Below are positions 1-9,857 of a DNA stretch of 64,000 bases, piece by piece. Source of the DNA: Synechococcus sp. RS9916 (GTDB taxonomy: Bacteria; Cyanobacteriota; Cyanobacteriia; PCC-6307; Cyanobiaceae); the NCBI RefSeq assembly GCF_000153825.1, contig NZ_DS022299.1, forward strand, positions 1,700,869-1,764,868. The letters are read 5' to 3'. The notes beneath the pieces were generated by a model. It worked only from the letters and a program-made list of their open reading frames with translations, ran no database searches and was not told the DNA's origin. Position numbers and translations under genes: made by a program. Each line of letters begins with the position of its first letter. Within the stretch, counting starts at the first letter, position 1.

Positions 1-65
1 TGGGTGGTCTTGCCGCACCCATCAATGCCCTCCATGACCAGAAAGCGACCCCGCATCCCGCTCAT
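1..65 (-). CDS. tmk: Thymidylate kinase, N-terminal fragment (runs off the left edge)
   Basis: Only the first 21 codons and part of the next lie in the window, read leftward from an ATG at 63-65. They start [16 protein letters not shown] and run into CGKTT, the phosphate-binding loop found at the start of thymidylate kinase (dTMP to dTDP, cytosolic). The ATG overlaps the TGA of the P-type ATPase gene at 62-64. On this strand the ATPase gene is therefore read first and tmk follows it, with probable translational coupling. The fragment is short, but its position at the N-terminus and the EGIDG-CGKTT pattern make the family assignment fairly safe. Confidence 0.8.
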   Translation of the reverse strand, partial: MSGMRGRFLVMEGIDGCGKTT

Positions 66-2410
66 GGAAGGCGAAGACTGAGGGCATTGAGCACCACAGT
101 GATGGAGCTCAGGGCCATCAACAAGGCCGCCAGTGGCGGCGACAGCAGCAGGCCAAAGCCCGGCAGCAACACTCCGGCCGCCACCGGTAAGGCCAGCAGG
201 TTGTATCCGAAGGCCCAGAAGAGGTTCTGGCGGATCTTGGCCATGGTGCGCTTGGCCAGCTGCAGCGCTTCAGGCACCGCCTCCAGGCGGTCTCCCAATA
301 GCACCAGGTCAGCGGTGTCTTGAGCGATCTGGGTGCCAGTGCCCACAGCGATCCCCAGATCAGCCGCTGCAAGAGCAGGCGCATCGTTGATGCCATCCCC
401 CACCATCGCCACGCTGCCGGTGGTCCTGTAGGCCTCCAACCGCTCCAGCTTCTGCTCCGGCAACAACTGCCAGGCGAGTTGATCGGCCTGAAAACCCAGC
501 GCATCACCCAGGCGCTGCACCGACGGCTGACGGTCGCCGCTCAGCATCGCCAACATCAGACCCTGACCGCGCAACCGTTGCAAGGCCACAGAGGCATCGG
601 GGCGCACGCGGTCGTCCACACAGATCAAACCCAGGGGCCTCTCATCCAGAGCCACCGCCACGAGCGACTGCCCTTTGTCGGAGGCCTGATCAAGAGCCTC
701 CTGGAAAGGCGCAGGCCAGACGATGCCTTCCCGTTGCAGCCATTCGGGAGCACCCACGCGCACCGTGCCCTCAACCCCCTCAAGCTCACCAGCCACACCC
801 GCGCCGGGGACGGTGCGACTGCCCACCACCGGCAGCAAGGGCAAGCCACGACGCTGTGCCTCCTGCAGCAGGGCGTGGGCCAATGGATGGCGACTGGTGT
901 TCTCGACGCTGGCCGACAGTTGCAGGGTGCGGGCTGGATCAGCACTCGCCAGCACCTCAGCCACCAAGGGACGGCCAAGGGTGAGCGTGCCGGTCTTGTC
1001 GAACACAACGCGATCCAGCCCAGCCGCCAGCTCGATCACATCCCCACCGCGAAACAGCCAGCCCTGACGGGCCGCCAATCCCGACGACACCGTGATCACG
1101 GTGGGGGTGGCCAGACCCAGTGCACAGGGACAGGCGATCACCAGCACAGCAATGGCCAGCTGAATGGCCAATCCCAAGGGAGTTTCAGCGCCTGCACCCA
1201 AGGGGCCATGCAGGCCATGGCCATGCGCAGCGGCCATGGCAGCGGAATGGTGATGGGCCGCTGGCATCGGCGCCGCCAACACCTGGGTCCAGAGGCGGGG
1301 ACCCACCTGCCACCAAAACAAAAATGTGAGCGTGGCCAGACTGATCACGCCGTAACAGAACATCCCGGCAACGCGGTCAGCCAGCCCTTGGATCGGAGCC
1401 TTCCGGGCCTGGGCCTGCTCCACCATGGCGATGATCCGAGCCAGGGCGGTCTCCGCACCCACCCGCTGCGCCTCCAGCACCAAGGTCGCTTCGAGGTTGA
1501 GGCTGCCTGAGGACAACTCCGTGCCAGGGGCTGCCTCAAGGGGCAGAGGTTCGCCGGTCAGGCTCGAGACATCCACCGCCGAGCAGCCCTCGATCACCAC
1601 GCCGTCGACAGGGATGCGGTCACCCGCCAGCAACTGGAGGCGCTCACCAGGCCGCAATGCAGCCACCGGCACCTCCCTGACACTGCCATCGGCCATGACC
1701 AACCGGGCTTGATTCGGCTGCAACGCAGCCAACTGCTGCAACGCCCGGCCCGTTCGTACCCGGGCCCGCTCCTCCAGGAAGCGGCCGAGCAGCACAAAGC
1801 CGAGCAACATCACCGGCTCGTTGAAGAAACAGGGCCAGCCCACCTGGGGCCAGATCAAAGCCACCAGGCTGGCGAGATAGGCACTGCTGACGCCGAGGCC
1901 CACCAGGGTGTCCATGCTCGGCGCTCCCGCACGAACCGCCCTCCAGCCCCCCACCAGGATCGGTCGACCCGGTCCGATCAGCGCTACCGAGGCCAGGGTC
2001 GCGTGAAACCACAATTCCCCCACGACGGGCAGGTTCAGGTGGCCGCCTTCCGCCAGATGCCCCAACACCGACAGCACCAGCAACACCAGGGCCACCATCA
2101 GCTGCCGCCACTGACGCCACCAGCCCCAGCTGCGCTCCACATCGTCTTCGCCGGCACCGGGGGCGGTCTGGGAGCGGGCTTTGGCGGGGAAGCCGCGATT
2201 TTCAAGCGCCGACAACACCCCTTCCAGGGCTTGACCTTCGCCGGCAAGGCTCAACCAGGCACTGCGCGTCACCAGATTGACGCTGGCCTCCTCCACGCCC
2301 GGCTGCTCGAGCAAGGTGCGCTCCACAGCGCGCACGCACCCTCCGCACTTCATGCCCTCCACATCCAGGAGAACAGTGGTGTGGGGACCAGCGGTGGAGG
2401 TGCGACTCAC
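62..2410 (-). CDS. Copper-type heavy-metal P1B ATPase (CtaA/PacS-like)
   Basis: The 782-residue protein has the order expected of a P1B ATPase. It has an N-terminal heavy-metal-associated domain with a CGGC metal site (22-25), membrane helices from about 103, the actuator LTGEP (284-288), the CPC ion-binding helix (427-429), the phosphorylation motif DKTGT (471-475) and a C-terminal GDGINDAP hinge. CPC plus a CxxC domain points to Cu(I). Cyanobacteria use such pumps to move copper across the plasma membrane or into the thylakoid for plastocyanin, and the sequence alone does not tell which. Oddity: the loop before the CPC helix (about 383-402) contains seven histidines, which may be an extracytoplasmic metal-binding patch. 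Its stop overlaps the tmk start. Confidence 0.93.
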   Translation of the reverse strand: MSRTSTAGPHTTVLLDVEGMKCGGCVRAVERTLLEQPGVEEASVNLVTRSAWLSLAGEGQALEGVLSALENRGFPAKARSQTAPGAGEDDVERSWGWWRQWRQLMVALVLLVLSVLGHLAEGGHLNLPVVGELWFHATLASVALIGPGRPILVGGWRAVRAGAPSMDTLVGLGVSSAYLASLVALIWPQVGWPCFFNEPVMLLGFVLLGRFLEERARVRTGRALQQLAALQPNQARLVMADGSVREVPVAALRPGERLQLLAGDRIPVDGVVIEGCSAVDVSSLTGEPLPLEAAPGTELSSGSLNLEATLVLEAQRVGAETALARIIAMVEQAQARKAPIQGLADRVAGMFCYGVISLATLTFLFWWQVGPRLWTQVLAAPMPAAHHHSAAMAAAHGHGLHGPLGAGAETPLGLAIQLAIAVLVIACPCALGLATPTVITVSSGLAARQGWLFRGGDVIELAAGLDRVVFDKTGTLTLGRPLVAEVLASADPARTLQLSASVENTSRHPLAHALLQEAQRRGLPLLPVVGSRTVPGAGVAGELEGVEGTVRVGAPEWLQREGIVWPAPFQEALDQASDKGQSLVAVALDERPLGLICVDDRVRPDASVALQRLRGQGLMLAMLSGDRQPSVQRLGDALGFQADQLAWQLLPEQKLERLEAYRTTGSVAMVGDGINDAPALAAADLGIAVGTGTQIAQDTADLVLLGDRLEAVPEALQLAKRTMAKIRQNLFWAFGYNLLALPVAAGVLLPGFGLLLSPPLAALLMALSSITVVLNALSLRLP

Positions 2411-2484
2411 AGCAGGGTTTGAGACATTTGCACGCTAGGCAGGGCTGCGTGCACCAGGATGGGAGCCATTCCAGCAGGCCCGCC

Positions 2485-3006
2485 GTGCCCCGCAGCAACC
2501 GCAACGACAACTTCATCGACAAGAGTTTCACGGTGATGGCGGATCTGATCGTGAAGCTGCTTCCGATCAACGCCCGGGCCAAGGAGGCCTACGTCTATTA
2601 CCGCGACGGGCTTTCAGCCCAGAACGACGGCGACTACGCCGAGGCACTGGAGAACTACGAGGAAAGCCTGAAGCTCGAGGAAAACCCGATCGACCGCGGT
2701 GAAACCCTCAAGAACATGGCGATCATCTACATGAGTAATGGAGAGGAAGACCGGGCGATCGAGACCTATCAGAAAGCGCTCGACGAGAACCCCAAGCAGC
2801 CCTCCTGCCTCAAAAACATGGGGCTGATCTTCGAGAAGCGCGGACGCACAGCTGAAGAGGAGGGTCGCCGCGATGAAGCCGACAGCTGGTTCGATCAGGC
2901 GGCCGAAGCCTGGACCCAGGCGGTGCGCCTCAACCCAGGCGGCTACCTCGACATCGAAAACTGGCTCAAATCGACCGGTCGCAGCAACGTCGACGTTTAT
3001 TTCTGA
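2485..3006 (+). CDS. ycf3: Photosystem I assembly protein Ycf3 (TPR protein)
   Basis: Ycf3 is a thylakoid-associated chaperone needed to assemble photosystem I. The 173-residue product matches the usual length and contains tetratricopeptide repeats from about residue 35, with patterns such as [21 protein letters not shown] and the following [21 protein letters not shown] chose the GTG at 2485, giving [15 protein letters not shown], which is the conserved family N-terminus. An upstream in-frame start at 2419 would add 22 residues without family character. The 3' end overlaps the convergent radA stop by 10 bases, so the two genes share their termination region. Confidence 0.94.
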   Translation: MPRSNRNDNFIDKSFTVMADLIVKLLPINARAKEAYVYYRDGLSAQNDGDYAEALENYEESLKLEENPIDRGETLKNMAIIYMSNGEEDRAIETYQKALDENPKQPSCLKNMGLIFEKRGRTAEEEGRRDEADSWFDQAAEAWTQAVRLNPGGYLDIENWLKSTGRSNVDVYF

Positions 3007-4400
3007 TCGTCCTGAGCCGTCGCTCCATCGCCGAGGGCCAGCACGAGGGCTTCGGTGATCCGCGAGGCCTCCAATAACTCCAGCCCCAAGGCAGCCGCCA
3101 CCGCACCCAGGCCGCTGGCCTGGGGCACAACAGCACGCCTGAACCCGAGTCGGGCGGCCTCCTGCAGGCGCAGCTCCAGTTGGGGAACGGAGCGCAGCTG
3201 ACCGCCCAGACCCAGCTCCCCCATCAGCACCGTGCCAGCCGGCAACGTCAGATCCCTGTAGCTGGCCACCACAGCCGCCGCCACCCCCAGATCAGCGGCG
3301 GGTTCCTCCACATCGAGGCCGCCAGCCACCGCCAGGTAGCAATCGAAGCGTGAGAGCGGCAGGCCCATGTGCTTCTCCAGCACCGCCAGGATCTGGTGCA
3401 GACGGTTGACCGCAATCCCCGTCGCAGTCCGGCGCGGACTGGCGTAACTGGTGGTGCTCACCAAGGCCTGAAGGTCCACCACCAGCGGACGGGTGCCCTC
3501 GCAGGCCACGATCGTGGCCACACCACTGGCTTGTTCACCGCTGAGGAACAGCTCACTGGGGTTACCCACCTCCGCCAGCCCCTGCCCGCGCATTTCGAAC
3601 ACGCCCAGCTCATGGGTGGCACCGAAGCGATTTTTGACCGCACGCAGCAGGCGATGGCTAGCAAAGCGATCGCCTTCGAAGGTCAGCACCGCATCCACCA
3701 GGTGCTCCAACACCTTGGGCCCAGCCAGCACTCCCTCTTTGGTGACGTGACCCACCAGCAGCAGTGCCGTGTTCTGACGCTTGGCCAGCCGCTGCAGGGC
3801 AGCCGCACACTCTCGCACCTGGGCCACCGATCCCGGCGCACTGGTGAGGTTGGCGTCGTGCATGGCCTGGATGCTGTCGATGATCGCCACATCCGGCCTG
3901 AGAGCCTCCAGCTCCTCCAGCACCAGCTCCAGATCGGTTTCCGCCAGCAACTGCAGATCGGCGCCGCGGCGCTGCAAGCGCTGCCAACGCAACTTCACCT
4001 GCTGCGCCGATTCCTCCGCACTGACATAGAGCACCGAGCGGTCCCCTCCCATGGCCGTGGCGCTCTGGAGCAACAGGGTGCTTTTGCCGATGCCCGGATC
4101 TCCCCCCACCAGCACCAAAGACCCCGGCACCAAGCCACCGCCAAGCACCCGGTCGAATTCGTCGTAACCACTGCCAAGCCGCTGCATCGGCTGATCACCA
4201 AGGTCAGCCATGGCTGTGGATCGGCGCGCCACGGGAGCCGCCTTGGGATCAGCACCAGCACGCCTGCGACGGCCGTCGTCTTTGGGCTGCGACTGCTCCA
4301 CCAGGGAATTCCAGCTGCCGCAGCTGTTGCAACGACCAAAAAACTGACGGGTCTGCGCCCCACAGCTCTGGCAAACGAACAGGGTGGAAGAACGGGGCAC
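2997..4400 (-). CDS. radA: DNA repair/recombination protein RadA
   Basis: RadA is a RecA-like ATPase that helps process recombination intermediates in the cytosol. The 467-residue protein has the full family architecture. It starts with a four-cysteine zinc finger (C10, C13, C24, C27), followed by a Walker A loop [10 protein letters not shown] (99-108) and the RadA-specific KNRFG motif near 255. The C-terminal Lon-protease-like domain includes [15 protein letters not shown] and [12 protein letters not shown]. It is divergent from rpaB, with about 130 bases between the start codons. It is convergent with ycf3, which it overlaps by 10 bases. Confidence 0.96.
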   Translation of the reverse strand: MPRSSTLFVCQSCGAQTRQFFGRCNSCGSWNSLVEQSQPKDDGRRRRAGADPKAAPVARRSTAMADLGDQPMQRLGSGYDEFDRVLGGGLVPGSLVLVGGDPGIGKSTLLLQSATAMGGDRSVLYVSAEESAQQVKLRWQRLQRRGADLQLLAETDLELVLEELEALRPDVAIIDSIQAMHDANLTSAPGSVAQVRECAAALQRLAKRQNTALLLVGHVTKEGVLAGPKVLEHLVDAVLTFEGDRFASHRLLRAVKNRFGATHELGVFEMRGQGLAEVGNPSELFLSGEQASGVATIVACEGTRPLVVDLQALVSTTSYASPRRTATGIAVNRLHQILAVLEKHMGLPLSRFDCYLAVAGGLDVEEPAADLGVAAAVVASYRDLTLPAGTVLMGELGLGGQLRSVPQLELRLQEAARLGFRRAVVPQASGLGAVAAALGLELLEASRITEALVLALGDGATAQDDQK

Positions 4401-4532
4401 GAATAGGGGGAGGAAAGGCAGCGAACGCCGACTTCCGAAAAAGTCGAACTATGAAGAAAACTGGCGGGGAGTGAATAAATCGGGCGGCTGGCCACTTAGG
4501 TGTAACCAGTTGTTGTAGTGCCCGCGGGCCTG

Positions 4533-5279
4533 ATGACAGTCGCCAGTCCTGCCAAGGAAACCATCCTCGTCGTCGATGACGAAGCCAGCAGCCGCCGGAT
4601 TCTGGAAACCCGCCTCTCGATGATTGGCTACAACGTCATCACCGCCTGCGACGGCAACGAGGCACTGGAGTGCTTCCGCAACGTGGAGCCCGACCTGGTG
4701 GTGCTCGACGTGATGATGCCGAAGCTTGACGGCTACGGCGTTTGCCAGGAGCTGCGCAAGGAATCGGATGTGCCGATCGTGATGCTCACAGCCCTGGGGG
4801 ATGTGGCGGACCGCATCACCGGCCTCGAACTGGGCGCCGATGACTACGTGGTCAAGCCGTTCAGTCCCAAGGAACTGGAAGCCCGCATCCGTTGCGTGCT
4901 GCGCCGGGTGGACAAAGAACAGGTGGCTGGCATCCCCAACTCCGGCGTGATTCAGGTGTCCGATCTGCGCATCGACACCAACAAGCGTCAGGTGTTCCGT
5001 GGCGATGAGCGGATCCGACTCACGGGCATGGAGTTCAGCCTGCTGGAACTGCTGGTCAGCCGTTCTGGAGAACCCTTCAGTCGCGGGGAAATCCTCAAGG
5101 AAGTGTGGGGCTACACCCCAGAACGCCATGTGGACACCCGGGTGGTGGATGTTCATATTTCCCGGCTTCGCTCCAAACTGGAAGACGATCCGGCGAATCC
5201 CGAGCTGATCCTCACTGCTCGCGGCACCGGCTATTTGTTCCAGCGCATCGTTGACTCCGTTGCCTCCGAAGGAAACTGA
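4533..5279 (+). CDS. rpaB: OmpR-family response regulator RpaB
   Basis: RpaB is the essential cyanobacterial regulator that controls high-light and photosystem genes and works with the sensor NblS. The product is 248 residues from the ATG at 4533. A GTG at 4518 would add five residues. The receiver domain has the acidic pair DD (15-16), phospho-acceptor D59 in VVLDVMMP and K108 in YVVKPFSP. The C-terminal winged helix (about 140-240) ends with the DVHISRLRSKLE recognition region typical of OmpR proteins. High similarity to the RpaB family throughout supports the specific name. The lipid genes plsX, fabH, fabD and plsC follow on the same strand. Confidence 0.92.
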   Translation: MTVASPAKETILVVDDEASSRRILETRLSMIGYNVITACDGNEALECFRNVEPDLVVLDVMMPKLDGYGVCQELRKESDVPIVMLTALGDVADRITGLELGADDYVVKPFSPKELEARIRCVLRRVDKEQVAGIPNSGVIQVSDLRIDTNKRQVFRGDERIRLTGMEFSLLELLVSRSGEPFSRGEILKEVWGYTPERHVDTRVVDVHISRLRSKLEDDPANPELILTARGTGYLFQRIVDSVASEGN

Positions 5280-6600
5280 CTCCAATGCGACGCCCCCTGT
5301 GGGCGATTCGTTGGCTCGGGCCAAGCCCCGACGCTCCAAGGCCGTTCGCCGTCTTGTGATTTGGTATCGCCGCAATGCCGCGGTCACCAGCCTTGTGGGC
5401 ACTGCCACCTCCTCAGCAAGCGCCGCTGGCTCTGTCGCCGGCACGGTGGTGTCGAGCGCGGGCAACGTGGCCGGCACCGTGCTGCAACCCTTGGTCTTCG
5501 ACCCTCTTCGACGGCTGCAAGGTGGCCATAGCGATGGCGACACCGCCATCAACGATGCAGAACGCCTGTGGGTGGCCGTCGACGGCATGGGTGGCGACCA
5601 TGCGCCTGGCCCGATCTTGGAGGGATGCCTCCAGGCCATCACCCGCCTGCCTCTCCGCATTCGTTTTGTCGGAGAAACCGATCGGGTGCTGGCTGCCGCC
5701 GAGGAGATGGGGCTGACGGAAGCCCTGAATGACGCGCGCAACGCCGGCTACCTCGATCTGGTGGCCAGCGGTCCTTCCGTGGAAATGAATGAAGAGGCCA
5801 CGGTGGTGCGGCGCAAACGCGATGCCAGCATCAACGTGGCCATGAACCTGGTAAAAAAGGGGGAGGCCCTGGCGGTCTATTCCGCAGGCAACTCAGGAGC
5901 TGTGATGGCCTCAGCCATTTTCCGGCTGGGGCGCCTGGCAGGCATCGAACGCCCTGCCATTGGAGCCCTGTTCCCCACCAAGGATCCAGGCCAGCCCGTG
6001 TTGGTGCTGGATGTGGGCGCCAACATGGATTGCAAACCGTCCTATCTCCACCAGTTCGCCCTGCTCGGCAACATCTACAGCCGGGATGTGCTGCAGGTCG
6101 CTCAACCGCGGGTGGGGTTGCTGAACATCGGCGAAGAGGAGTGCAAGGGCAACGATCTCGCCCTCAAGACCTACCCACTACTGAAAGAGGAGTCCCGTCT
6201 CCATTTCGCGGGCAACTGTGAGGGCCGCGATGTGCTTTCCGGTGAATTTGACGTGGTGGTCTGTGATGGATTCACCGGCAACGTGCTGCTCAAATTCCTC
6301 GAATCGGTGGGCAGCGTGCTGCTCGGGGTGCTCAAAGCCGAACTGCCCCGTGGCCGCCGCGGGAAGGTGGGTTCAGCCTTCCTGATGAGCAACCTCAAGC
6401 GCATCAAGAAACGCCTCGACCACGCCGAACACGGTGGCGCCCTGCTGCTGGGCGTGAACGGGATCTGTGTGATTGGCCACGGCAGCAGCCGGGCCCTGTC
6501 CGTGTTGAGTGCCCTGCGCTTAGCCCACTCCGCCGCCAGCCATGGCGTGATGGACGATCTCGCCGAACTCGGCAACACCGCCAAGCCCGTTGGGGTCTGA
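5251..6600 (+). CDS. plsX: Phosphate acyltransferase PlsX with N-terminal extension
   Basis: PlsX converts acyl-ACP to acyl phosphate for the first step of phospholipid synthesis at the membrane. The catalytic domain begins near residue 107 with VAVDGMGGDHAPGP and covers the expected 330 residues or so. In front is an extension containing IWYRRNAAVTSLVG and then an Ala/Gly/Ser-rich stretch (about 50-80) that bacterial PlsX usually lacks. The start is uncertain: TTG at 5251 (given) overlaps rpaB by 29 bases, while GTG at 5299 or TTG at 5311 would begin just after rpaB. The next genes are fabH, fabD and plsC, so this is a fatty acid/phospholipid operon. Confidence 0.93.
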   Translation: MTPLPPKETDSNATPPVGDSLARAKPRRSKAVRRLVIWYRRNAAVTSLVGTATSSASAAGSVAGTVVSSAGNVAGTVLQPLVFDPLRRLQGGHSDGDTAINDAERLWVAVDGMGGDHAPGPILEGCLQAITRLPLRIRFVGETDRVLAAAEEMGLTEALNDARNAGYLDLVASGPSVEMNEEATVVRRKRDASINVAMNLVKKGEALAVYSAGNSGAVMASAIFRLGRLAGIERPAIGALFPTKDPGQPVLVLDVGANMDCKPSYLHQFALLGNIYSRDVLQVAQPRVGLLNIGEEECKGNDLALKTYPLLKEESRLHFAGNCEGRDVLSGEFDVVVCDGFTGNVLLKFLESVGSVLLGVLKAELPRGRRGKVGSAFLMSNLKRIKKRLDHAEHGGALLLGVNGICVIGHGSSRALSVLSALRLAHSAASHGVMDDLAELGNTAKPVGV

Positions 6601-6659
6601 GACTGCACCGCGCCAGCCTCGACTGTGATTGACTGACGCCACCTCGTCTGACATCGCCC

Positions 6660-7688
6660 TTGGCTGGATCAGCACCACTCTCCGGACCCTCCGGCGGCGT
6701 GGCCCTGGTGGCCAGCGGAAGTGCCCGCGGTGAGCAACAGATCAGCAACGATCAACTCGGGCAACGGGTCGACACCAACGACGAATGGATCCGCACCCGA
6801 ACCGGCATTCAGGCCCGTCGCATCTGCGGGCCTGATCAATCGCTCTCCGGCCTGGCTGCCGATGCTGGGCGAGAAGCCCTGTCCATGGCGGGATGGGACG
6901 CCGACAGCCTCGACCTGGTGCTGCTGGCCACCTCCACCCCCGATGACCTGTTCGGCTCAGCGCCGAAAGTGCAGGCTCTGCTGGGCGCCCGCAACGCCGT
7001 GGCCTTCGATCTCACCGCTGCTTGCAGTGGCTTTCTGTTCGCGCTGATCACGGCATCGCAGTTCCTGCGCACCGGAGCCATGCGGCGGGTGCTGGTGATC
7101 GGGGCCGACCAACTGAGCAGCTGGGTCGACTGGGACGACCGGCGCAGCTGTGTGCTGTTCGGCGATGGCGCTGGAGCCCTGGCTCTGGAGGCGTGTCCAG
7201 CGGATCAAGATGGCCTGCTCGGCTTCCAGATGCGCAGCGATGGCAGTCGCGGCGAATGTCTGAACGTGCCCCAAAGCCGCGATCGCCGACCCCTAGTGGA
7301 TGGCAGCAGCCATCAGGGCGGCCACTACGAACCGATCCAGATGATCGGCCAGGAGGTCTACAAATTCGCCGTCCGGGAAGTGCCGGCGATCCTCAAGGCG
7401 CTGCTGCAAGACACAGCCACCAGTGCCGATCAACTCGACTGGTTGTTGCTGCATCAGGCCAATCAACGCATCCTCGATGCCGTCGCGGATCGGTTTGCCA
7501 TTCCCCACAGCCAGGTGCTCACCAACCTGGCCAACTACGGCAACACTTCAGCAGCCACGATCCCGCTGATGCTCGACGAGGCCGTGCGCGACGGACGCAT
7601 TCAGCCTGGTCATCGCATCGCCAGCAGCGGCTTCGGTGCGGGCCTCAGCTGGGGTGCAGCTCTCTTGCGCTGGCAGGGCCCCTCGTAG
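6660..7688 (+). CDS. fabH: 3-oxoacyl-[ACP] synthase III FabH
   Basis: FabH starts fatty acid synthesis by condensing acetyl-CoA with malonyl-ACP. The 342-residue protein carries the Cys-His-Asn triad. Cys122 lies in DLTAACSGF, His in WLLLHQANQRI near 265 and Asn in NYGNTSAAT near 295. A TTG start at 6660 gives MAGSAPLSGPSGGVALV. No better ATG lies upstream within the 59-base gap after plsX. Its place between plsX and fabD is a common bacterial arrangement. Confidence 0.95.
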   Translation: MAGSAPLSGPSGGVALVASGSARGEQQISNDQLGQRVDTNDEWIRTRTGIQARRICGPDQSLSGLAADAGREALSMAGWDADSLDLVLLATSTPDDLFGSAPKVQALLGARNAVAFDLTAACSGFLFALITASQFLRTGAMRRVLVIGADQLSSWVDWDDRRSCVLFGDGAGALALEACPADQDGLLGFQMRSDGSRGECLNVPQSRDRRPLVDGSSHQGGHYEPIQMIGQEVYKFAVREVPAILKALLQDTATSADQLDWLLLHQANQRILDAVADRFAIPHSQVLTNLANYGNTSAATIPLMLDEAVRDGRIQPGHRIASSGFGAGLSWGAALLRWQGPS

Positions 7689-7715
7689 GCTCCCCCCACA
7701 ACCGCGCACTTTTCG

Positions 7716-8612
7716 ATGGCGATCGCCTGGGTGTTCCCTGGTCAGGGGTCTCAGAAAGTCGGCATGGCCGACCCTGTGATCAGCCTGCCTGGCGCTGAAG
7801 AACGCTTTGCCCTGGCCTCGCGGCTTCTCGGTCGTGATCTGCTGGCGATCTGCCGTGGCGAAACCAGTGACGCCGACGGTCCCGCCGACCTCAACGACAC
7901 CCGCAACACCCAGCCCGCCCTGTTCGTGGTGGAGTCGCTGATCGTCGACGAACTGCGCCGACAAGGACGGGAACCGGCCCTGGTGGCTGGCCACAGCCTG
8001 GGAGAGCTGGTGGCTCTCTATGCCGCCGGCGTTTTCGATGCCGCCACTGGCCTGGAGTTGATGCTCAAGCGCTCCACCCTGATGGCCAATGCTGGCGGTG
8101 GAGCGATGACGGCCGTGATCGGCTTCGATCGTGACCAGCTCGACTCCCTGGTGGCCGCCCATGAGGGCGTGGTAATTGCCAACGACAACAGTGCCGCCCA
8201 GGTGGTGCTGTCTGGCACCCCCGAGGCGGTCAAAGCCGTGAGTGCTGAACTCACCTGCAAACGTGCCATTCCTTTGCCGGTGTCTGGGGCATTCCATTCC
8301 CCCTTCATGGCCGACGCGGCGGACGCCTTCGCCTCCCACCTCGACAGTGTGACCTTTGAAGATGCCCGCGTGCCGGTGCTCAGCAACACCGATCCCAGCC
8401 CCAGCTGCGATGCCGGAGTGATCAAGCAGCGCCTGCGGGATCAGATGACCCGTGGTGTGCGCTGGCGCGAAACCATGGAGGCCATGACCGCTGCCAAGGT
8501 GGACACCCTGGTGGAGATCGGCCCCGGCAACGTGCTCAGTGGTCTGGCCAAACGCTCCATGAGCGGCGTGGTTGCCAGCCAGCTGGCCAGTGCCGGCGAC
8601 CTGGGACTGTGA
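7716..8612 (+). CDS. fabD: Malonyl-CoA:ACP transacylase FabD
   Basis: FabD loads malonyl groups onto acyl carrier protein for fatty acid elongation. The 298-residue product begins MAIAWVFPGQGSQKVGM, the family signature around the oxyanion loop. The nucleophile is Ser94 in GHSLGE, and the catalytic His lies in SGAFHSPFM near 195. It follows fabH after 27 bases and overlaps plsC by four bases, so translation of fabD and plsC is probably coupled. Confidence 0.96.
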   Translation: MAIAWVFPGQGSQKVGMADPVISLPGAEERFALASRLLGRDLLAICRGETSDADGPADLNDTRNTQPALFVVESLIVDELRRQGREPALVAGHSLGELVALYAAGVFDAATGLELMLKRSTLMANAGGGAMTAVIGFDRDQLDSLVAAHEGVVIANDNSAAQVVLSGTPEAVKAVSAELTCKRAIPLPVSGAFHSPFMADAADAFASHLDSVTFEDARVPVLSNTDPSPSCDAGVIKQRLRDQMTRGVRWRETMEAMTAAKVDTLVEIGPGNVLSGLAKRSMSGVVASQLASAGDLGL

Positions 8613-9301
8613 GCGTGGTGCAGCCTGATCCGGCCCGTGAAAACCCGGCGCTGGTAAAGCGACCACCCCGCCCCAGCCTCACCTACAGGCTGGTGAGTGC
8701 TCTGCTGGTCTTCCCCCTGTTCCGAGGCCTGTTCCGTGGGCGGATCAGCGGTTGTCAGAACGTTCCGATGCAGGGCCCACTGGTGGTGGTGGCCAACCAC
8801 GGCTCCCATCTCGACCCTCCCCTCCTGGGTCATGCCCTTGGACGCCCTGTGGCCTTCATGGCCAAAGCGGAACTGTTTGCTGTCCCCCTACTCGGCTCTC
8901 TGATCCGGGCCTTGGCGGCCTATCCCGTCAAACGGGGAGCCAGTGATCGGGAAGCGATTCGCACGGCGACAGCCCGCCTGCAGGAGGGCTGGGCCACGGG
9001 GGTGTTCCTCGACGGCACGCGCCAGCCCGACGGACGGGTCAATCAACCCATGCCAGGCGCGGCCCTGCTGGCCGCCCGCAGCGGCGCTGCCCTGCTGCCT
9101 GTGGCGATCATCAACAGCCATCGCGCGCTCGGCACGGGCCAGAGCCGTCCGCGCCTGGTGCCCATCCAGATCCGAGTGGGGGAGCCGCTTCCGCCTCCGG
9201 CCAGTCGGCGCAAACCCGACCTGGAAGCCACCACCCTGGAACTGCAGCGGCGCATCAACGCCCTGCTGGATCAGGGGCTGCTCACCAAGCGTTCCCACTG
9301 A
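8609..9301 (+). CDS. plsC: 1-acyl-sn-glycerol-3-phosphate acyltransferase (PlsC family)
   Basis: The 230-residue protein belongs to the glycerolipid acyltransferases that make phosphatidic acid at the membrane. The HX4D catalytic motif is seen as NHGSHLD near residue 70. The second motif, usually EGTR, appears as DGTRQPDG near 135. The GTG start at 8609 sits in the fabD stop region. The 3' end overlaps the convergent YdcF-like gene by 31 bases. The context in an operon with plsX, which supplies the acyl phosphate for the first acylation, supports the second-acylation role. Confidence 0.9.
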   Translation: MSVVQPDPARENPALVKRPPRPSLTYRLVSALLVFPLFRGLFRGRISGCQNVPMQGPLVVVANHGSHLDPPLLGHALGRPVAFMAKAELFAVPLLGSLIRALAAYPVKRGASDREAIRTATARLQEGWATGVFLDGTRQPDGRVNQPMPGAALLAARSGAALLPVAIINSHRALGTGQSRPRLVPIQIRVGEPLPPPASRRKPDLEATTLELQRRINALLDQGLLTKRSH

Positions 9302-9852
9302 GCTCGAGCCCAGGGTTTCAGATCCCTTCCCGTAATCACCCAAGCCAGGGCACGCAGGCCATCGCCCCAGCGTTTTCCTGGACTTTCCTGCACACAGTCC
9401 ACACCACAGGACACGGGTACACCGGTCAAACGAATCCCTCGGCTCCCTGCCACCAGGCTGCCCACCGTGAGCGCGCGGGGGAGATGGTCTTCGCTGGTCA
9501 CCAGCAACACATGCTGAACACCCTGCTCACGGAGGTCATCCACAAGGGATGTGAAATTCCCGAGGGTGTCATTGGCGCGGTAATCCAGCACCACCTGGCC
9601 CTCCCGCAACCCTTCGGTCTCCATCAACCAGTGGGCATATTCGGGATTGCTGCCCCCGCTCACCACAAGCGGCAGATTGAGCCGACGCGCCAGCTGAAGG
9701 CCGGCCCGCTCCCGGTCCACATCGCCCCCCAGCACCAGAATCCGTTCCGGCGGCTGAGCCGTGACAAGAGCTTGGTGATAAGGCCGGAGAGGCAAAGCAC
9801 ACACCACGCCGAGCAATCCAGCGCCAGCAACCCACCCCCAGCGGCTGCCCAT
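9271..9852 (-). CDS. YdcF/SanA-like DUF218 protein
   Basis: The 193-residue product starts MGSRWGWVAGAGLLG, a probable single N-terminal membrane anchor. The DUF218 fold follows, with ILVLGGDVDRERAG near 37, LVVSGGSNPEYA and VLLVTSEDHLPRA. Members of this family act at the cell envelope, but their reactions are mostly unproven. The ATG at 9852 was chosen because it lies five bases after the tsaB stop. A longer reading frame to 9909 would run into tsaB. I cannot assign a substrate. Confidence 0.8.
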   Translation of the reverse strand: MGSRWGWVAGAGLLGVVCALPLRPYHQALVTAQPPERILVLGGDVDRERAGLQLARRLNLPLVVSGGSNPEYAHWLMETEGLREGQVVLDYRANDTLGNFTSLVDDLREQGVQHVLLVTSEDHLPRALTVGSLVAGSRGIRLTGVPVSCGVDCVQESPGKRWGDGLRALAWVITGRDLKPWARAQWERLVSSP

Positions 9853-9857
9853 CGCCC

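Noticed and set aside
320-1510. 396-codon plus-strand open frame
   Set aside because: It is fully antisense to the copper ATPase, has a Gln/His/Arg-rich composition typical of reverse frames of GC-rich genes and matches no family.
3369-4406. 345-codon frame antisense to radA
   Set aside because: The coding evidence for radA on the other strand is complete, and the frame has shadow composition only.
4401-4532. Possible HLR1-type RpaB site upstream of rpaB
   Set aside because: Only loose GTTACA-like matches in the reverse direction with wrong spacing, so not enough to call a site.
7548-8666. 372-codon minus-strand frame over fabD
   Set aside because: It is antisense to fabH, fabD and plsC, which have full catalytic motifs. 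The His/Gly/Gln-rich translation has no domain.
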